A stretch of DNA of 64,000 bases. It comes from an uncultured Clostridia bacterium. Its GTDB lineage: Bacteria > Bacillota > Clostridia > Oscillospirales > Acutalibacteraceae. The DNA lies in NCBI GenBank assembly GCA_937907605.1, contig CALCYI010000057.1, forward strand, positions 19,168-83,167, given 5' to 3'. Below are positions 35,136 through 44,168 of this stretch, piece by piece. How positions within the stretch are numbered: position 1 is the stretch's first letter; every line of letters starts with the position of its first letter. The notes under the pieces were generated by a model that was not told where the DNA came from, did not search any database, and saw only the letters and a list, made by a program, of their open reading frames with translations. The position numbers and the translations under genes were made by a program.

Positions 35136-38100
35136 TTAACTGCTGAGCGATACAAAAGTTTTGCCGTAGTTATCCGCATAGGTTTTAGCGGTAGAGCTCA
35201 GGTAAGCATGAATTCTTGCATTGGAAGGTATCGTCGCGGCGTTAGACGTGATTTTACATCCGATATTGTAAATGTAGATATCGGTCATTGAGGAACAGCC
35301 GTAAAATGCATATCCCGAAATTGTCGTAACGTTTTCGCTTAGAACCATTTCCGTAATGGAAGCACAGCTTGAAAACGCTCTTAAGCCTATACTCCTTACG
35401 GAGCTTGGCAGCTGAATCTCTGTAAGTGAAGTACAGCCGCTAAAGGCGCTTGCCGGAATGGAACTAATGCTATTAGAAAGCGTTACGCTTTGAAGGTTAG
35501 TGCAGCCGTTGAAAAGATAACTGCCGATTGATGTAACGCTGTCGGGTATAGTGAATACTGTAAGAGCTGTACATCCATTCAAAGCTTTTGTCTCAATAGC
35601 AGTAATATTATCACTTAAGCTTAAAGAATTAAGCGCGGAGCAGTTATAAAACAACCCTTCTTTAATAGTCGTAACTCCGCTTGGAATATTTATGCTTTGG
35701 AGCGAGGTGCAATCCTTAAATGCATATTTGCCGATTTGCGTTACGCTATCAGGTATGGTAAGGCTTGTAATTAAGCTGCAAGAGGAAAAGGCGTAATCGT
35801 TTATAGTGGTTATTCCGTTTGGAATTACTGTATAGTTACAGCCGAGGATAAGCTTATTAGCCGCGGCTTCTATAATTGCATTACAGCCGTTTCTGCTGTC
35901 GTAAACAGCATTGTTATCATCAACGCTAATGCTTTGAAGAGCCGAACATCCGATGAACGCAGAATCGGCTATGCTTTCAACGTTCTGCGGTATAAACAGA
36001 GCTTGCAGAGAGGAACAGCCGTAAAAAGCGTTCGCATTGATTTGGGTTACGCTGTCAGGTATTGTAACGCTTGTAAGTGCCGTGCATCCGCTGTATACGC
36101 CGCTCGGTATTGCTGTTAAACTGTTCGGAATTACACAGTTATTAAGACTTGTACAGTCTTTGAACGCGCAGCTTCCGAGAGTCTGCAAGCTCTGCGGAAG
36201 CTCTGTTGTGAGAGATGAACAGCTTGAAAATGCGTAATTACCTATTTCAGTTAAAGTCCGGGGAAGTGATAATTGACCTAAACTGCTGCAGCCGTAAAAG
36301 GCATAGCTTTCGATGGTGTATAACGGTGCGGACAGGGTAATATTACTCAGCGACGAGCAGTCCTTAAAGGCGTTGCTTCCTATTGTATAAACTGTCTGTG
36401 GGAGATTTACGGTTACAAGCGCAGTACATCCCAAAAACGATGAATTCTGTATAAGCGAAACTCCGCTTTCAAACGTCGCCTGTGTAAGACCCGTACAGTT
36501 TGCGAATACTGAATCGCTGAGGCTTACCGTGCTCGGAATACTAATGCTTTGCAGCGAGGTACAGTAGGAGAAAGCCGCTCTTCCGATTTGAGCTATGTTC
36601 GGGGTGATAGTAAACCGGGTAAGCGATGTACAGTTAGAAAAGGCGTATTCAGCTATTGTGAGTTGATTATTACCCTCGTTGAAGATCAGACTGTTGAGAT
36701 TATTGCAGCCGTAGAACGCATAGTAGTCTATTGCGGATACGCTGTTAGGTATGGTTGCTTCGTTTAACGATGTGCAGTTATAGAGAGCTCTGTTTCCGAT
36801 TGAAGTTACTGTATTTGCAATTGATATGCTTTCAATTCCGCTGCAGCCGTAAAACGCGCAGCTTCCTATATTAGTAACGCCGTTTTCAATAATTACCGAC
36901 GTTATATTAGTACAGTTGTAGAAGGGCGAATCGCTTGAAAGGGAATAATCCTCCATGGTGCCGTTTCCGTTTATTGTAAGCGTGCCTGTTCTGTGGTCAA
37001 AGCTGTAGCTTACATTATCGGCGCAGCTTCCTTCCGCAATGTAATACGGCTGAGTGTCAGTGTTATTGCAAACGTTACAGGTTCGTTCACATTCGCCTAC
37101 TGAATCAAGCGTAGCGGGAACAGTTACGGTAATATAGCCGTAATTGTGCTCGGTTTTAAGAAGCTCGGGGTGACTGTATTCTCCCGTTGCTACGTTGTAT
37201 TCAGGGCGTATAATCTCTGTTTCACCGCATCTTGTACATACTTTGGTTATATATCCGTCCTCCGTACAGGTCGGTTCAGTAACCGTTTCGGTGTAGCTGT
37301 GTCCAAGCGGCTCAATGCTTTCCTGAGCGGTGTAAACCGTGCCGCATATATCGCACTTAACGGTTTCGGTATAGCCGTATTCCGTACACGTCGCCTCAAC
37401 GCCTTCAAGCGTGATAATTTTGTGTATATCCTGAGTGTTAACTATGTTTACCTGATTAGAATATACCGTCTTTAATTCGCCGTTTACAAGGTATGAAGCG
37501 TATCCTCGTACAGCCCAGTTATATTTAGCCGTAAGCTTTCTCATATTTGTAATGTAGGTTTCATCATAGAGATAGTCATATTGCGATACCAACATTTTAT
37601 TATTGATGTTTACGTCGAATGCCTCGGGATTAAAGCTCGAAGCCTTCTTGTAGTAAAACAGCATACCGATAGATTTGACGGAAATAACTTGAGGAAGATA
37701 CGTTGACATAACGAAGGAGCCGACTGCATTCTCTGAGTCGTAATGATAATAGAGCTTAAGAAGCGGAGAGCTACCGCTCGTTTCCAAGCCTGAGGGAATA
37801 TCGTAATCAAGCTCGTCGTAAATCGGTTCAACATAAGCGTACTCACCGCTTTTGAGTAAATCAAGCTCGTCGCCCTGTATATTCCATCTGCCGTTAGTAA
37901 AGCCGTAGCGGTAGGGAACGGGCGGGAGGAATTCGTCAATGCTGTCGTATTCAGCCCACTGCGCAGGAGTCTTTTCAATTACAGACATTATCTGACCGCC
38001 GTTACTGCCGAAAACTAAGCTTACGCAATCATTCTTAAGATAAAAAGCCTGTAACGAGCAGTTGACAGTCATATTAAAGCTGTACTCATATGACTCGTGA

Positions 38101-38570
38101 AGAATACGCTTTGATACGGTTTCCATCCATCCGGCGAACAGGTACCCTTCAATTTCCGGTGCGGTAAGTGTAACCGTTGTACCGAATACCACGGTGTGCT
38201 GTCCGTTTGTGTAGTTATTATCGCCGAAGAACACGCCTATATCGGCACCGTCAACATTGGACGATACCGTAAGCTTAAGATATGCTTTTAAATCAGACGC
38301 AGCTTCAAGAAGCTGAAATACGGCTGTATCAATCTCGCTTTGATTATCCATTTCCTCAGCAATGGGAGCATACTGCTCATACAGCGTTTGGAGAGGAGCA
38401 TAGGATTCGGGTGTGTAATCCTCCTCCTCATAGCTCTCAATTCTGCCGAGTACCTCAAGCAACGGCGAGTTATCTATAACGTTTTCCTCAGCCAGCGCGT
38501 CAAAGGAAAGGCAGAAAGCGGAAAATATCATTGCAAGTGATAATAACGCCGCTGTGATTTTCCTCAGCAT
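35136..38570 (-). CDS. Large secreted BspA-type leucine-rich-repeat protein
   Basis: 1144 residues. A signal peptide ends near ALA (residue 26). Order: a FIVAR-like helical segment (about 30-95), an InlB-like repeat with FAGWMETVSK (about 95-170), a module shared with the 12765 protein (YRYGFTNGRW ... FYYKKASSFNP ... NWAVRGYASYLVNG ... YSNQVNIV, to about 345), Cys-pair repeats TC-x3-G-x5-C-x2-C (about 350-450), then a BspA cap and about 23 BspA-type leucine-rich repeats of the form AFYGCSSLxxIxIPxSVTxIG to the C-terminus. One repeat around LQSISVDDNNAVY is expanded. No LPXTG or surface-layer motif is seen. BspA-type proteins often bind host or neighbouring-cell surfaces; that role is inferred. 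Confidence 0.88.
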   Translation of the reverse strand: MLRKITAALLSLAMIFSAFCLSFDALAEENVIDNSPLLEVLGRIESYEEEDYTPESYAPLQTLYEQYAPIAEEMDNQSEIDTAVFQLLEAASDLKAYLKLTVSSNVDGADIGVFFGDNNYTNGQHTVVFGTTVTLTAPEIEGYLFAGWMETVSKRILHESYEYSFNMTVNCSLQAFYLKNDCVSLVFGSNGGQIMSVIEKTPAQWAEYDSIDEFLPPVPYRYGFTNGRWNIQGDELDLLKSGEYAYVEPIYDELDYDIPSGLETSGSSPLLKLYYHYDSENAVGSFVMSTYLPQVISVKSIGMLFYYKKASSFNPEAFDVNINNKMLVSQYDYLYDETYITNMRKLTAKYNWAVRGYASYLVNGELKTVYSNQVNIVNTQDIHKIITLEGVEATCTEYGYTETVKCDICGTVYTAQESIEPLGHSYTETVTEPTCTEDGYITKVCTRCGETEIIRPEYNVATGEYSHPELLKTEHNYGYITVTVPATLDSVGECERTCNVCNNTDTQPYYIAEGSCADNVSYSFDHRTGTLTINGNGTMEDYSLSSDSPFYNCTNITSVIIENGVTNIGSCAFYGCSGIESISIANTVTSIGNRALYNCTSLNEATIPNSVSAIDYYAFYGCNNLNSLIFNEGNNQLTIAEYAFSNCTSLTRFTITPNIAQIGRAAFSYCTSLQSISIPSTVSLSDSVFANCTGLTQATFESGVSLIQNSSFLGCTALVTVNLPQTVYTIGSNAFKDCSSLSNITLSAPLYTIESYAFYGCSSLGQLSLPRTLTEIGNYAFSSCSSLTTELPQSLQTLGSCAFKDCTSLNNCVIPNSLTAIPSGVYSGCTALTSVTIPDSVTQINANAFYGCSSLQALFIPQNVESIADSAFIGCSALQSISVDDNNAVYDSRNGCNAIIEAAANKLILGCNYTVIPNGITTINDYAFSSCSLITSLTIPDSVTQIGKYAFKDCTSLQSINIPSGVTTIKEGLFYNCSALNSLSLSDNITAIETKALNGCTALTVFTIPDSVTSIGSYLFNGCTNLQSVTLSNSISSIPASAFSGCTSLTEIQLPSSVRSIGLRAFSSCASITEMVLSENVTTISGYAFYGCSSMTDIYIYNIGCKITSNAATIPSNARIHAYLSSTAKTYADNYGKTFVSLSS

Positions 38571-38609
38571 AATTATCCCTCTTAGTAATAATTAATCTAC
38601 ACCAACTGT

Positions 38610-38638
38610 ATATTATCATAGTTTATTATATAATTCAA
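38610..38638 (-). promoter_or_regulatory. Promoter of the BspA-type gene
   Basis: Minus-strand TTGAAT (38638-38633), 17-base spacer, TAATAT (38615-38610), about 40 bases before the start codon. RBS GAGGG. Confidence 0.7.
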
Positions 38639-38678
38639 TAGATTTAGCAAAATTTATTAATAATTTGTTCATAAATGC

Positions 38679-38707
38679 AAAATGCGCAGCAATTGCTGCG
38701 CATTTTT
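38679..38707 (-). terminator. Terminator of the epimerase gene
   Basis: Palindrome AAAATGCGCAGC-AATT-GCTGCGCATTTT right after the minus-strand epimerase stop. Symmetrical A and T flanks would let it work in both directions. Confidence 0.82.
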
Positions 38708-38713
38708 AAGTGT

Positions 38714-40279
38714 TTACTTTCTCTTAATGTCGTCCCACTTAGTACCGCCAACCTGGAAGATATCGTCGAATCTGTATACGTTAGTTTCTTCCTTGGTGTG
38801 ATTAGGATACCATACCTGTGCAAAGAACGGGTTAGTTCTTGCGATATTATCGTAGTCCCATGCCTTCTGGGGAACGTAACACTCGGGGCACCAGTGACCG
38901 CCGAGAAGAATGAGACTAGGTGAAGCCTCAAATTCAGCTCCGCAGTATCCGCATTTCCACTTGAGTTTAGTAGCAAGGTCGCCCTTTTCCATAGTATCGC
39001 TTAAGCATTCGCCGCCGCGGAATTTAGCCGCCTGCTTCATATCTTCGATATCGAGCTCGCTTTCGGGCTTGGATTCATCGTAGCCGTGGTCAAGCTTGTA
39101 GTTTTCAGCGTCCTCGTTGTCCTTGTTGAACTTGCGGATTTCAAAATCCTCCCATTTCTTCGGGATAGCTTTATAATCGTCGAGCGAGCCGTAGTAAGCC
39201 GAAATTCTCTGCGGATGAAACTTAGCTACCCAATCGAGAGTACCGAAATCACGCGTTTTAGCAAGCGCCTTCATAAAAGGCTTAGCCGCGCCTGCAACAG
39301 CTCCCTTAGGAAGATAACGCGGAATTCTGAAATAGAACTCAACCTGCTTTGCAAGCCTGTCAAAATACTCCTGTATCGGAAGGTTTTCTCTGAAGTGAAG
39401 AAATTCCTCAAGCTTGTCGCCGTCTGCATAGAACTGACCGTGGAAGTTCTTTGTAATAAACCAGTTGGGCTCGAAGAGCTTTTCGGGTCCTGCAAGACCG
39501 AGAGTACCGAGCAGAAGCTGCTCAAATTCATAGTTGGAAATTCTGTATTCCTTACCCGAGCCGATATTGAAATAATGATTCCAGAAATCAGCACCGAGGT
39601 TGCCTTTAGCGTCTTCAAGAACAAGGTTGCACATAAGACGTCCCGAATCCTCAACCGTACACCATTCAAGCACGCCGTTAATCGGTACGTGGAACATAAT
39701 CGGGTCCATATTCTTAAGAATATTCGGGTAAAGAATACCGCTCTGGCGCATAACTACCCAGTTTTTAATTCCGCTTTCAACGAAAGTGCGCTCAGCAACA
39801 ACCTTTGATACTGCATAGTGGTCATAGATTGAAACCTTGATAGGGTCGCCGCAGCGTCCCCAGTGGATGGGATAGTTTCTGTCGCCGGTTTCAGCAACCG
39901 TACCTATGTAACACACCTTAACTGCGTCGGGGTCCTGCTGAGCAAGTACGGCTTTACATATATTCTCAGCAGCGCCGATATTTGTTTTCTGTGTTCTGTA
40001 AGGCTTCCAGTCGGCAGCGGGGGATACCATACCGCCTACGTGAAGCACGTAGTCAGAGCCTGTAACGCCCTCAAGTATTGACTGATAGTCTGTGAGGTCG
40101 CCCCATACGATTTTTACGTTCGGTTTTGCCGAAAGCTCGGAAAGGAGCTTAATGTTCTTCGGGCTTTTTCTTGCAAGAAGCTTAAGATTTATTTCGTTGG
40201 GATGCTTTACCATTTCCTGAACGGCAGCCCATCCCATATTACCGGTACCGCCGGTCATAAATACAGTTTTTTTAGCCAT
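38714..40279 (-). CDS. NAD(P)-dependent epimerase/dehydratase (extended SDR) with C-terminal zinc ribbon
   Basis: 521 residues from ATG 40279, 8 bases after GGAGG; an upstream in-frame start at 40312 precedes the RBS and is rejected. The N-terminal Rossmann motif is FMTGGTGNMGWA, followed by VWGDLTDY and the YAVSK catalytic pair (Tyr-x3-Lys) in YDHYAVSKVV. After about residue 330 there are about 100 unassigned residues, then a zinc-ribbon- or rubredoxin-like motif WKCGYCGAEFEAS...HWCPECY near 440-475. Extended SDRs act on nucleotide sugars; the substrate here is unknown. The added zinc ribbon is unusual. Monocistronic, with its own promoter and terminator. Confidence 0.82.
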   Translation of the reverse strand: MAKKTVFMTGGTGNMGWAAVQEMVKHPNEINLKLLARKSPKNIKLLSELSAKPNVKIVWGDLTDYQSILEGVTGSDYVLHVGGMVSPAADWKPYRTQKTNIGAAENICKAVLAQQDPDAVKVCYIGTVAETGDRNYPIHWGRCGDPIKVSIYDHYAVSKVVAERTFVESGIKNWVVMRQSGILYPNILKNMDPIMFHVPINGVLEWCTVEDSGRLMCNLVLEDAKGNLGADFWNHYFNIGSGKEYRISNYEFEQLLLGTLGLAGPEKLFEPNWFITKNFHGQFYADGDKLEEFLHFRENLPIQEYFDRLAKQVEFYFRIPRYLPKGAVAGAAKPFMKALAKTRDFGTLDWVAKFHPQRISAYYGSLDDYKAIPKKWEDFEIRKFNKDNEDAENYKLDHGYDESKPESELDIEDMKQAAKFRGGECLSDTMEKGDLATKLKWKCGYCGAEFEASPSLILLGGHWCPECYVPQKAWDYDNIARTNPFFAQVWYPNHTKEETNVYRFDDIFQVGGTKWDDIKRK

Positions 40280-40317
40280 AAATTTTACCTCCTGAGTAAA
40301 ATATTTTGTCACTATTA

Positions 40318-40346
40318 ATTATAAACTAAATATAAATAAATTACAA
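40318..40346 (-). promoter_or_regulatory. Promoter of the epimerase gene
   Basis: Minus-strand TTGTAA (40346-40341), 17-base spacer, TATAAT (40323-40318). Confidence 0.7.
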
Positions 40347-40392
40347 GACGTTTGACGTTATTTGTTAAATATAAAATTTATTAAAATATATG

Positions 40393-40421
40393 TTGACATT
40401 ACGGGGTAAAAGATATATTAT
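40393..40421 (+). promoter_or_regulatory. metK promoter
   Basis: TTGACA, 17-base spacer, TATTAT. The expected start near 40428 places the SAM-I aptamer at the 5' end of the transcript. Confidence 0.8.
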
Positions 40422-40429
40422 ATGTACGA

Positions 40430-40574
40430 CATAATTATCACGAGCAGTCGAGTGAACAGGCACAATGACGCTGCAGCAACCTGCAAATGCAAGGTGCTAA
40501 TACCTGCGGCAATGCCGAATGATGAGATTATAATAATAACTCATACGCGTTCGGTTTCCGAACGTGATTTTTTT
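40430..40574 (+). promoter_or_regulatory. SAM-I (S-box) riboswitch with terminator
   Basis: Leader of metK with S-box landmarks: TTATCA-C-GAG at the P1 5' side, GCAGCAACC, AAGGTGCTAATACC, then GATGAG at the P1 3' side (40521-40526). Downstream is an intrinsic terminator: stem 40546-40554 with 40558-40566, loop TTT, then seven T. An antiterminator can be drawn: CCGAATGATGAG (40515-40526) pairs with CTCAT (40540-40544) and TTCGG (40550-40554), taking the terminator's 5' arm. SAM binding should therefore favour termination, turning metK off when SAM is plentiful. Confidence 0.9.
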
Positions 40575-40591
40575 ATAGAGGAGGAATGGTT

Positions 40592-41770
40592 ATGTCAAAG
40601 TATTTGTTCACAAGCGAATCCGTAACAAAGGGACATCCCGATAAGATTTGCGACCAGATTTCCGACGCAATCCTTGATGCAATGATTGAACAGGACCCGA
40701 TGAGCCGCGTAGCCTGTGAGACCTGCTGTACTACGGGACAGGTTATGGTTATGGGCGAGATTACTACAAAGGCTCAGGTTGATATTCCGAAGATTGTACG
40801 CGATACTATTATTGGTATCGGTTATGACGACGACGTTAAGGGCTTTAACGGTAATACCTGCGCGGTGCTTATTGCGCTTGATAAGCAGAGCCCCGACATC
40901 GCTCTCGGCGTTGATAAGTCCTATGAGCTTAAGAATAATGAAGAGGATGAGGACAACCTTAACGGTGCGGGCGACCAGGGTATGATGTTCGGCTTTGCCT
41001 GTAAAGAAACCGAGGAGCTTATGCCGCTTCCGATTTCTCTTGCACATAAGCTTGCCCTTAAGCTTACCGAGGTTCGCGAAAACGGTACGCTTCCTTATCT
41101 TTATTCGGACGGTAAATCTCAGGTTACCGTTGAATACGTTGACGGTAAGCCGAACAGGGTTACAACCGTTGTTATTTCCTCTCAGCACAGCGCTGACGTA
41201 AGCCTTGAGCAACTAAGAGCAGATATTATAGAAAAGGTTATTAAAACTACAGTTCCCTCAGAGCTTATGGATGAGGAAACGGTATTTTACGTAAACCCGA
41301 CGGGCAGGTTCGTTATCGGCGGTCCTATGGGTGACAGCGGACTTACGGGACGTAAGATTATCGTTGATACATACGGCGGCTACGCGCGTCACGGCGGCGG
41401 CGCTTTCTCCGGTAAGGATCCTACGAAGGTTGATCGCTCTGCTGCATATGCGGCTCGCTGGGTTGCAAAGAATGTTGTAGCGGCGGGGCTTGCCGATAAG
41501 TGCGAGGTTGAGCTTGCTTATGCCATCGGCGTTGCTAAGCCCGTATCCGTGCTTGTAGATACCTTCGGAACAGGCGTTAAGTCAGACGAGGAAATAAGCG
41601 AGATAGTAGGTAAGGTATTTGACCTCAGACCGTCCGCGATTATCCGCGAGCTTGATTTGAGACGACCGATTTACAATGCTGTCGCCGCTTACGGTCATAT
41701 GGGACGCGAGGACTTAAACGTACCCTGGGAAAAGCTTAATAAGGTTGATGAAATTAAAAAGTATATGTAA
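40592..41770 (+). CDS. metK: S-adenosylmethionine synthetase
   Basis: 392 residues; ATG 40592 is chosen because GAGGAGG sits 7 bases upstream, while ATG 40586 is too close to it. Hallmarks: GHPDKICDQ (about 14-22), GAGDQGMMFGFA and GGGAFSGKDPTKVDRS. It makes SAM from methionine and ATP. It is controlled by the SAM-I riboswitch in its leader and followed by a terminator. Confidence 0.98.
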   Translation: MSKYLFTSESVTKGHPDKICDQISDAILDAMIEQDPMSRVACETCCTTGQVMVMGEITTKAQVDIPKIVRDTIIGIGYDDDVKGFNGNTCAVLIALDKQSPDIALGVDKSYELKNNEEDEDNLNGAGDQGMMFGFACKETEELMPLPISLAHKLALKLTEVRENGTLPYLYSDGKSQVTVEYVDGKPNRVTTVVISSQHSADVSLEQLRADIIEKVIKTTVPSELMDEETVFYVNPTGRFVIGGPMGDSGLTGRKIIVDTYGGYARHGGGAFSGKDPTKVDRSAAYAARWVAKNVVAAGLADKCEVELAYAIGVAKPVSVLVDTFGTGVKSDEEISEIVGKVFDLRPSAIIRELDLRRPIYNAVAAYGHMGREDLNVPWEKLNKVDEIKKYM

Positions 41771-41775
41771 AAAAA

Positions 41776-41802
41776 CTGTCATCCGCGGATGACAGCTTTT
41801 TT
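41776..41802. terminator. Bidirectional terminator
   Basis: Stem CTGTCATCC/GGATGACAG (41776-41784 with 41787-41795), preceded by A run and followed by CTTTTTT, between convergent metK and a membrane-protein gene. Confidence 0.9.
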
Positions 41803-41803
41803 A

Positions 41804-42607
41804 TTATGCCTTTACTTCTTTTTTATCAAATATATTTGTAAAGTTCACAAGGAATAGTACAAGGTAAGCCGCCCACATAGGTATATTCTCAATCGCTGCG
41901 CTCTTGCCTACAACTACGAGAAGCACGAGCATTAGCAGCAGCACGGCAACGAAAAATACCGTAAGTGCGATATATTTCTTATCCTTTAATCTGCACCTTG
42001 ATACAAGGAAGATTACAACTCCCGCAGCACCGAGCAGAGCGAATATCAGAGCTGTAGACCAATGAGCAAGACATTGAAGCGTCATAATAAGCTCTTCACC
42101 CGCAGAGGGTATGTTGACGGTAACATACAGCGCCGCACAGCCTATTGAAGTGAGAATTACTCCGACGTCGTTTCTGTACTCGTTTTTACGGTACATATAA
42201 AGCACGTTAGTAAAAACGGATATTCCCGAGAGTACACACCAGAGCTTAAATAACCACGGGAAGTATAAGCCCATCATTGAGGCGGTATACTTTATCGGGT
42301 CCATTAAAAAGCCGTAAACGGTTATAAAAATCAGTCCGCTGAAAAGCGTAATGATATTAAATATCTTATTAGCCTTCGTCAGCTTATCTGCATAGTAAAT
42401 TTTATTAACGAATACGGGATAAAGCAGAAATATTATTACGGATACCGCTACCCATATATAATAAACCGCTTTGTTTGCGTACATATCCTTGGTAAGAAGC
42501 GTGTTAGCAGTAGCATATGTATCCCAGCGTATAAAGGCGAGCATCCATACTGCATATATCGCCGCCATTACGCACCAGAGAATACTGAATTTTTTACTCT
42601 TTGCCAT
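41804..42607 (-). CDS. Predicted integral membrane protein, 7-8 helices
   Basis: 267 residues with about eight hydrophobic spans (for example ILWCVMAAIYAVWMLAF, IWVAVSVIIFLLYPVF, ALTVFFVAVLLLMLVLLVV) and short loops. No known family recognised. It starts 5 bases after the AIM24-family gene, so the two are probably co-translated with proC upstream. A partnership with the AIM24 protein at the membrane is possible but unproven. Confidence 0.6.
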   Translation of the reverse strand: MAKSKKFSILWCVMAAIYAVWMLAFIRWDTYATANTLLTKDMYANKAVYYIWVAVSVIIFLLYPVFVNKIYYADKLTKANKIFNIITLFSGLIFITVYGFLMDPIKYTASMMGLYFPWLFKLWCVLSGISVFTNVLYMYRKNEYRNDVGVILTSIGCAALYVTVNIPSAGEELIMTLQCLAHWSTALIFALLGAAGVVIFLVSRCRLKDKKYIALTVFFVAVLLLMLVLLVVVGKSAAIENIPMWAAYLVLFLVNFTNIFDKKEVKA

Positions 42608-42612
42608 TTTTC

Positions 42613-43293
42613 TTAGGAGCCTGTGATGATATACGGCTGAATTGACTGAGCAAGCTTCATTGTCGGCATTGTCTGAAGAACAACCTCGCCGGGACCCGTT
42701 ACAACGGTATTGAATAAGCCCTCACCGCCGAAGAGAACGTTTTTAGCGCCTTTAACGGTCTGAACGTCCATCTTGCAGGTTGCGCTCATCATTACTACGT
42801 GTCCTGTGTCAACTATTAACTGCTGACCTGCTTCAAGCTGATATCTTACTGCAGAACCGTCGATTTCGATGAAAGCAGTACCGTTACCGCTGAGCTTCTG
42901 CATTATGAAGCCTTCGCCGCCAAAAAGACCTGCGCCGAACTTCTTCTGGAAGAAGGTGGAAAGCTCAACGCCCGTGGTTGAAGCAAGAAATGCGCTCTTC
43001 TGACAGATACATTCTCTGCCGGGAGCAATTTCAATTGCCATAATCTCGCCCGGAAGCGAGCTTGCATACGCAATTGTACCTGCGCCGCCCTGAGCGGTGT
43101 ATCTGTTCTGGAAGAGAGATTCTCTTGTCATCATTCTTCCGAGCATTTTGCCGAGACCGCCGTTTGAAGTGGTTTCCATTTTCATATTTGGGCTCATCCA
43201 GCTCATACCGCCGCCTTCGCTTATCATAGCTTCGCCGTTTTCGAGCGTGCAGATAAGAACGGGGAAGTTGCCGCCCTGAATTTCATACCTCAT
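42613..43293 (-). CDS. AIM24 / TIGR00266 family protein
   Basis: 226 residues. Repeated Gly-rich beta segments with the family look: GGGMSWMSPNMKMET, GTIAYASSLPGEIMAIEI, FGGEGFIMQKLSGNGTAF, and LFGGEGLFNTVVTGPG. The family folds as a double beta-helix and includes mitochondrial AIM24; its bacterial role is unknown. RBS GGGAG. It lies between proC and a membrane-protein gene in one transcript. Confidence 0.88.
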   Translation of the reverse strand: MRYEIQGGNFPVLICTLENGEAMISEGGGMSWMSPNMKMETTSNGGLGKMLGRMMTRESLFQNRYTAQGGAGTIAYASSLPGEIMAIEIAPGRECICQKSAFLASTTGVELSTFFQKKFGAGLFGGEGFIMQKLSGNGTAFIEIDGSAVRYQLEAGQQLIVDTGHVVMMSATCKMDVQTVKGAKNVLFGGEGLFNTVVTGPGEVVLQTMPTMKLAQSIQPYIITGS

Positions 43294-43314
43294 AAATTTA
43301 CTCTCCCTTTCATT

Positions 43315-44118
43315 TTATAATTTAGCGTCTTTTTCAAGCGCCTTATTAACTGCGTTGTTTACCGCGGCTTCAAAGCCGTCGTTTTGAAGTGAGGCAACGC
43401 CCTCAATGGTTGTGCCGCCCGGGGAACACACCTTGTCGATTAGCTCCCAGGGGTGCTCGTCCCTCATTTTTTCGAGCACCATTTTTGCACTGCCGAGTAC
43501 CGTCTGCGCTGCCGTCATCAGAGCTGTATCCTTGTCCATTCCGTTTTTGACTGCCGCCCTTGCAAGCGAGTCGATAAACATATATGAAAATGCAGGACCG
43601 CAGCCGCCTATAACGCCGAAAATGGGGAACTGCTTTTCCTCAATATATAAAACCTTGCCGACGGCTGAGAATATCAGTTCGCATAACTGCCTGTCCGCGT
43701 CGTTTGCTTTATCGTTTGCCGTATATGCGCACATAGCTTCGCCGACTGTTGCATTTATATTTGGCATAACCCTAATAATCCTGTTGTCGTGAGAGAGGTT
43801 ATTTCTGATATAGCTGATTGTTTTACCCGCAGCGATTGAAATAATAAGCGTGTCGCTCTCTTCAAGCGCCGTGTTTATCTTATCAAGCACGTCCGTAATT
43901 ACGTTCGGCTTTACTGCGAGAATTACAACGTCGCTTTCAAATACTGTTTCTCTTTCACTGTTCATTATTTTTATAGGATATTTTTCTTTAATGCTCTCGG
44001 CAGCGCAGGTATTAATATCGTAAACGTTAATATATTCGGGAGCAATTACCCTTGATTTGATTATACCTTCTATGATTGCGCCTGCCATATTTCCGCAGCC
44101 TATAAAGCCAAGCTTCAT
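43315..44118 (-). CDS. proC: Pyrroline-5-carboxylate reductase
   Basis: 267 residues from ATG 44118 with GAGGTG 7 bases upstream; a further upstream GTG (44127) overlaps that RBS and is rejected. NAD(P) motif LGFIGCGNMAGAI, AVKPNVITDVL, then GGCGPAFSYMFIDSL and SPGGTTIEGV. It makes proline in the last step of its synthesis. It heads a small minus-strand operon and has its own promoter overlapping the spoIIID 3' end. Confidence 0.95.
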   Translation of the reverse strand: MKLGFIGCGNMAGAIIEGIIKSRVIAPEYINVYDINTCAAESIKEKYPIKIMNSERETVFESDVVILAVKPNVITDVLDKINTALEESDTLIISIAAGKTISYIRNNLSHDNRIIRVMPNINATVGEAMCAYTANDKANDADRQLCELIFSAVGKVLYIEEKQFPIFGVIGGCGPAFSYMFIDSLARAAVKNGMDKDTALMTAAQTVLGSAKMVLEKMRDEHPWELIDKVCSPGGTTIEGVASLQNDGFEAAVNNAVNKALEKDAKL

Positions 44119-44139
44119 CAGTATCACCTCACAACTATT

Positions 44140-44168
44140 ATTTTACCAGAAATAATACACAATATCAA
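44140..44168 (-). promoter_or_regulatory. proC promoter
   Basis: Minus-strand TTGATA (44168-44163), 17-base spacer, TAAAAT (44145-44140). The -35 lies over the last codons of spoIIID. Confidence 0.65.

Noticed and set aside
39086..39808. 240-codon plus-strand frame inside the epimerase gene
   Set aside because: Antisense shadow of a conserved protein, with no RBS.
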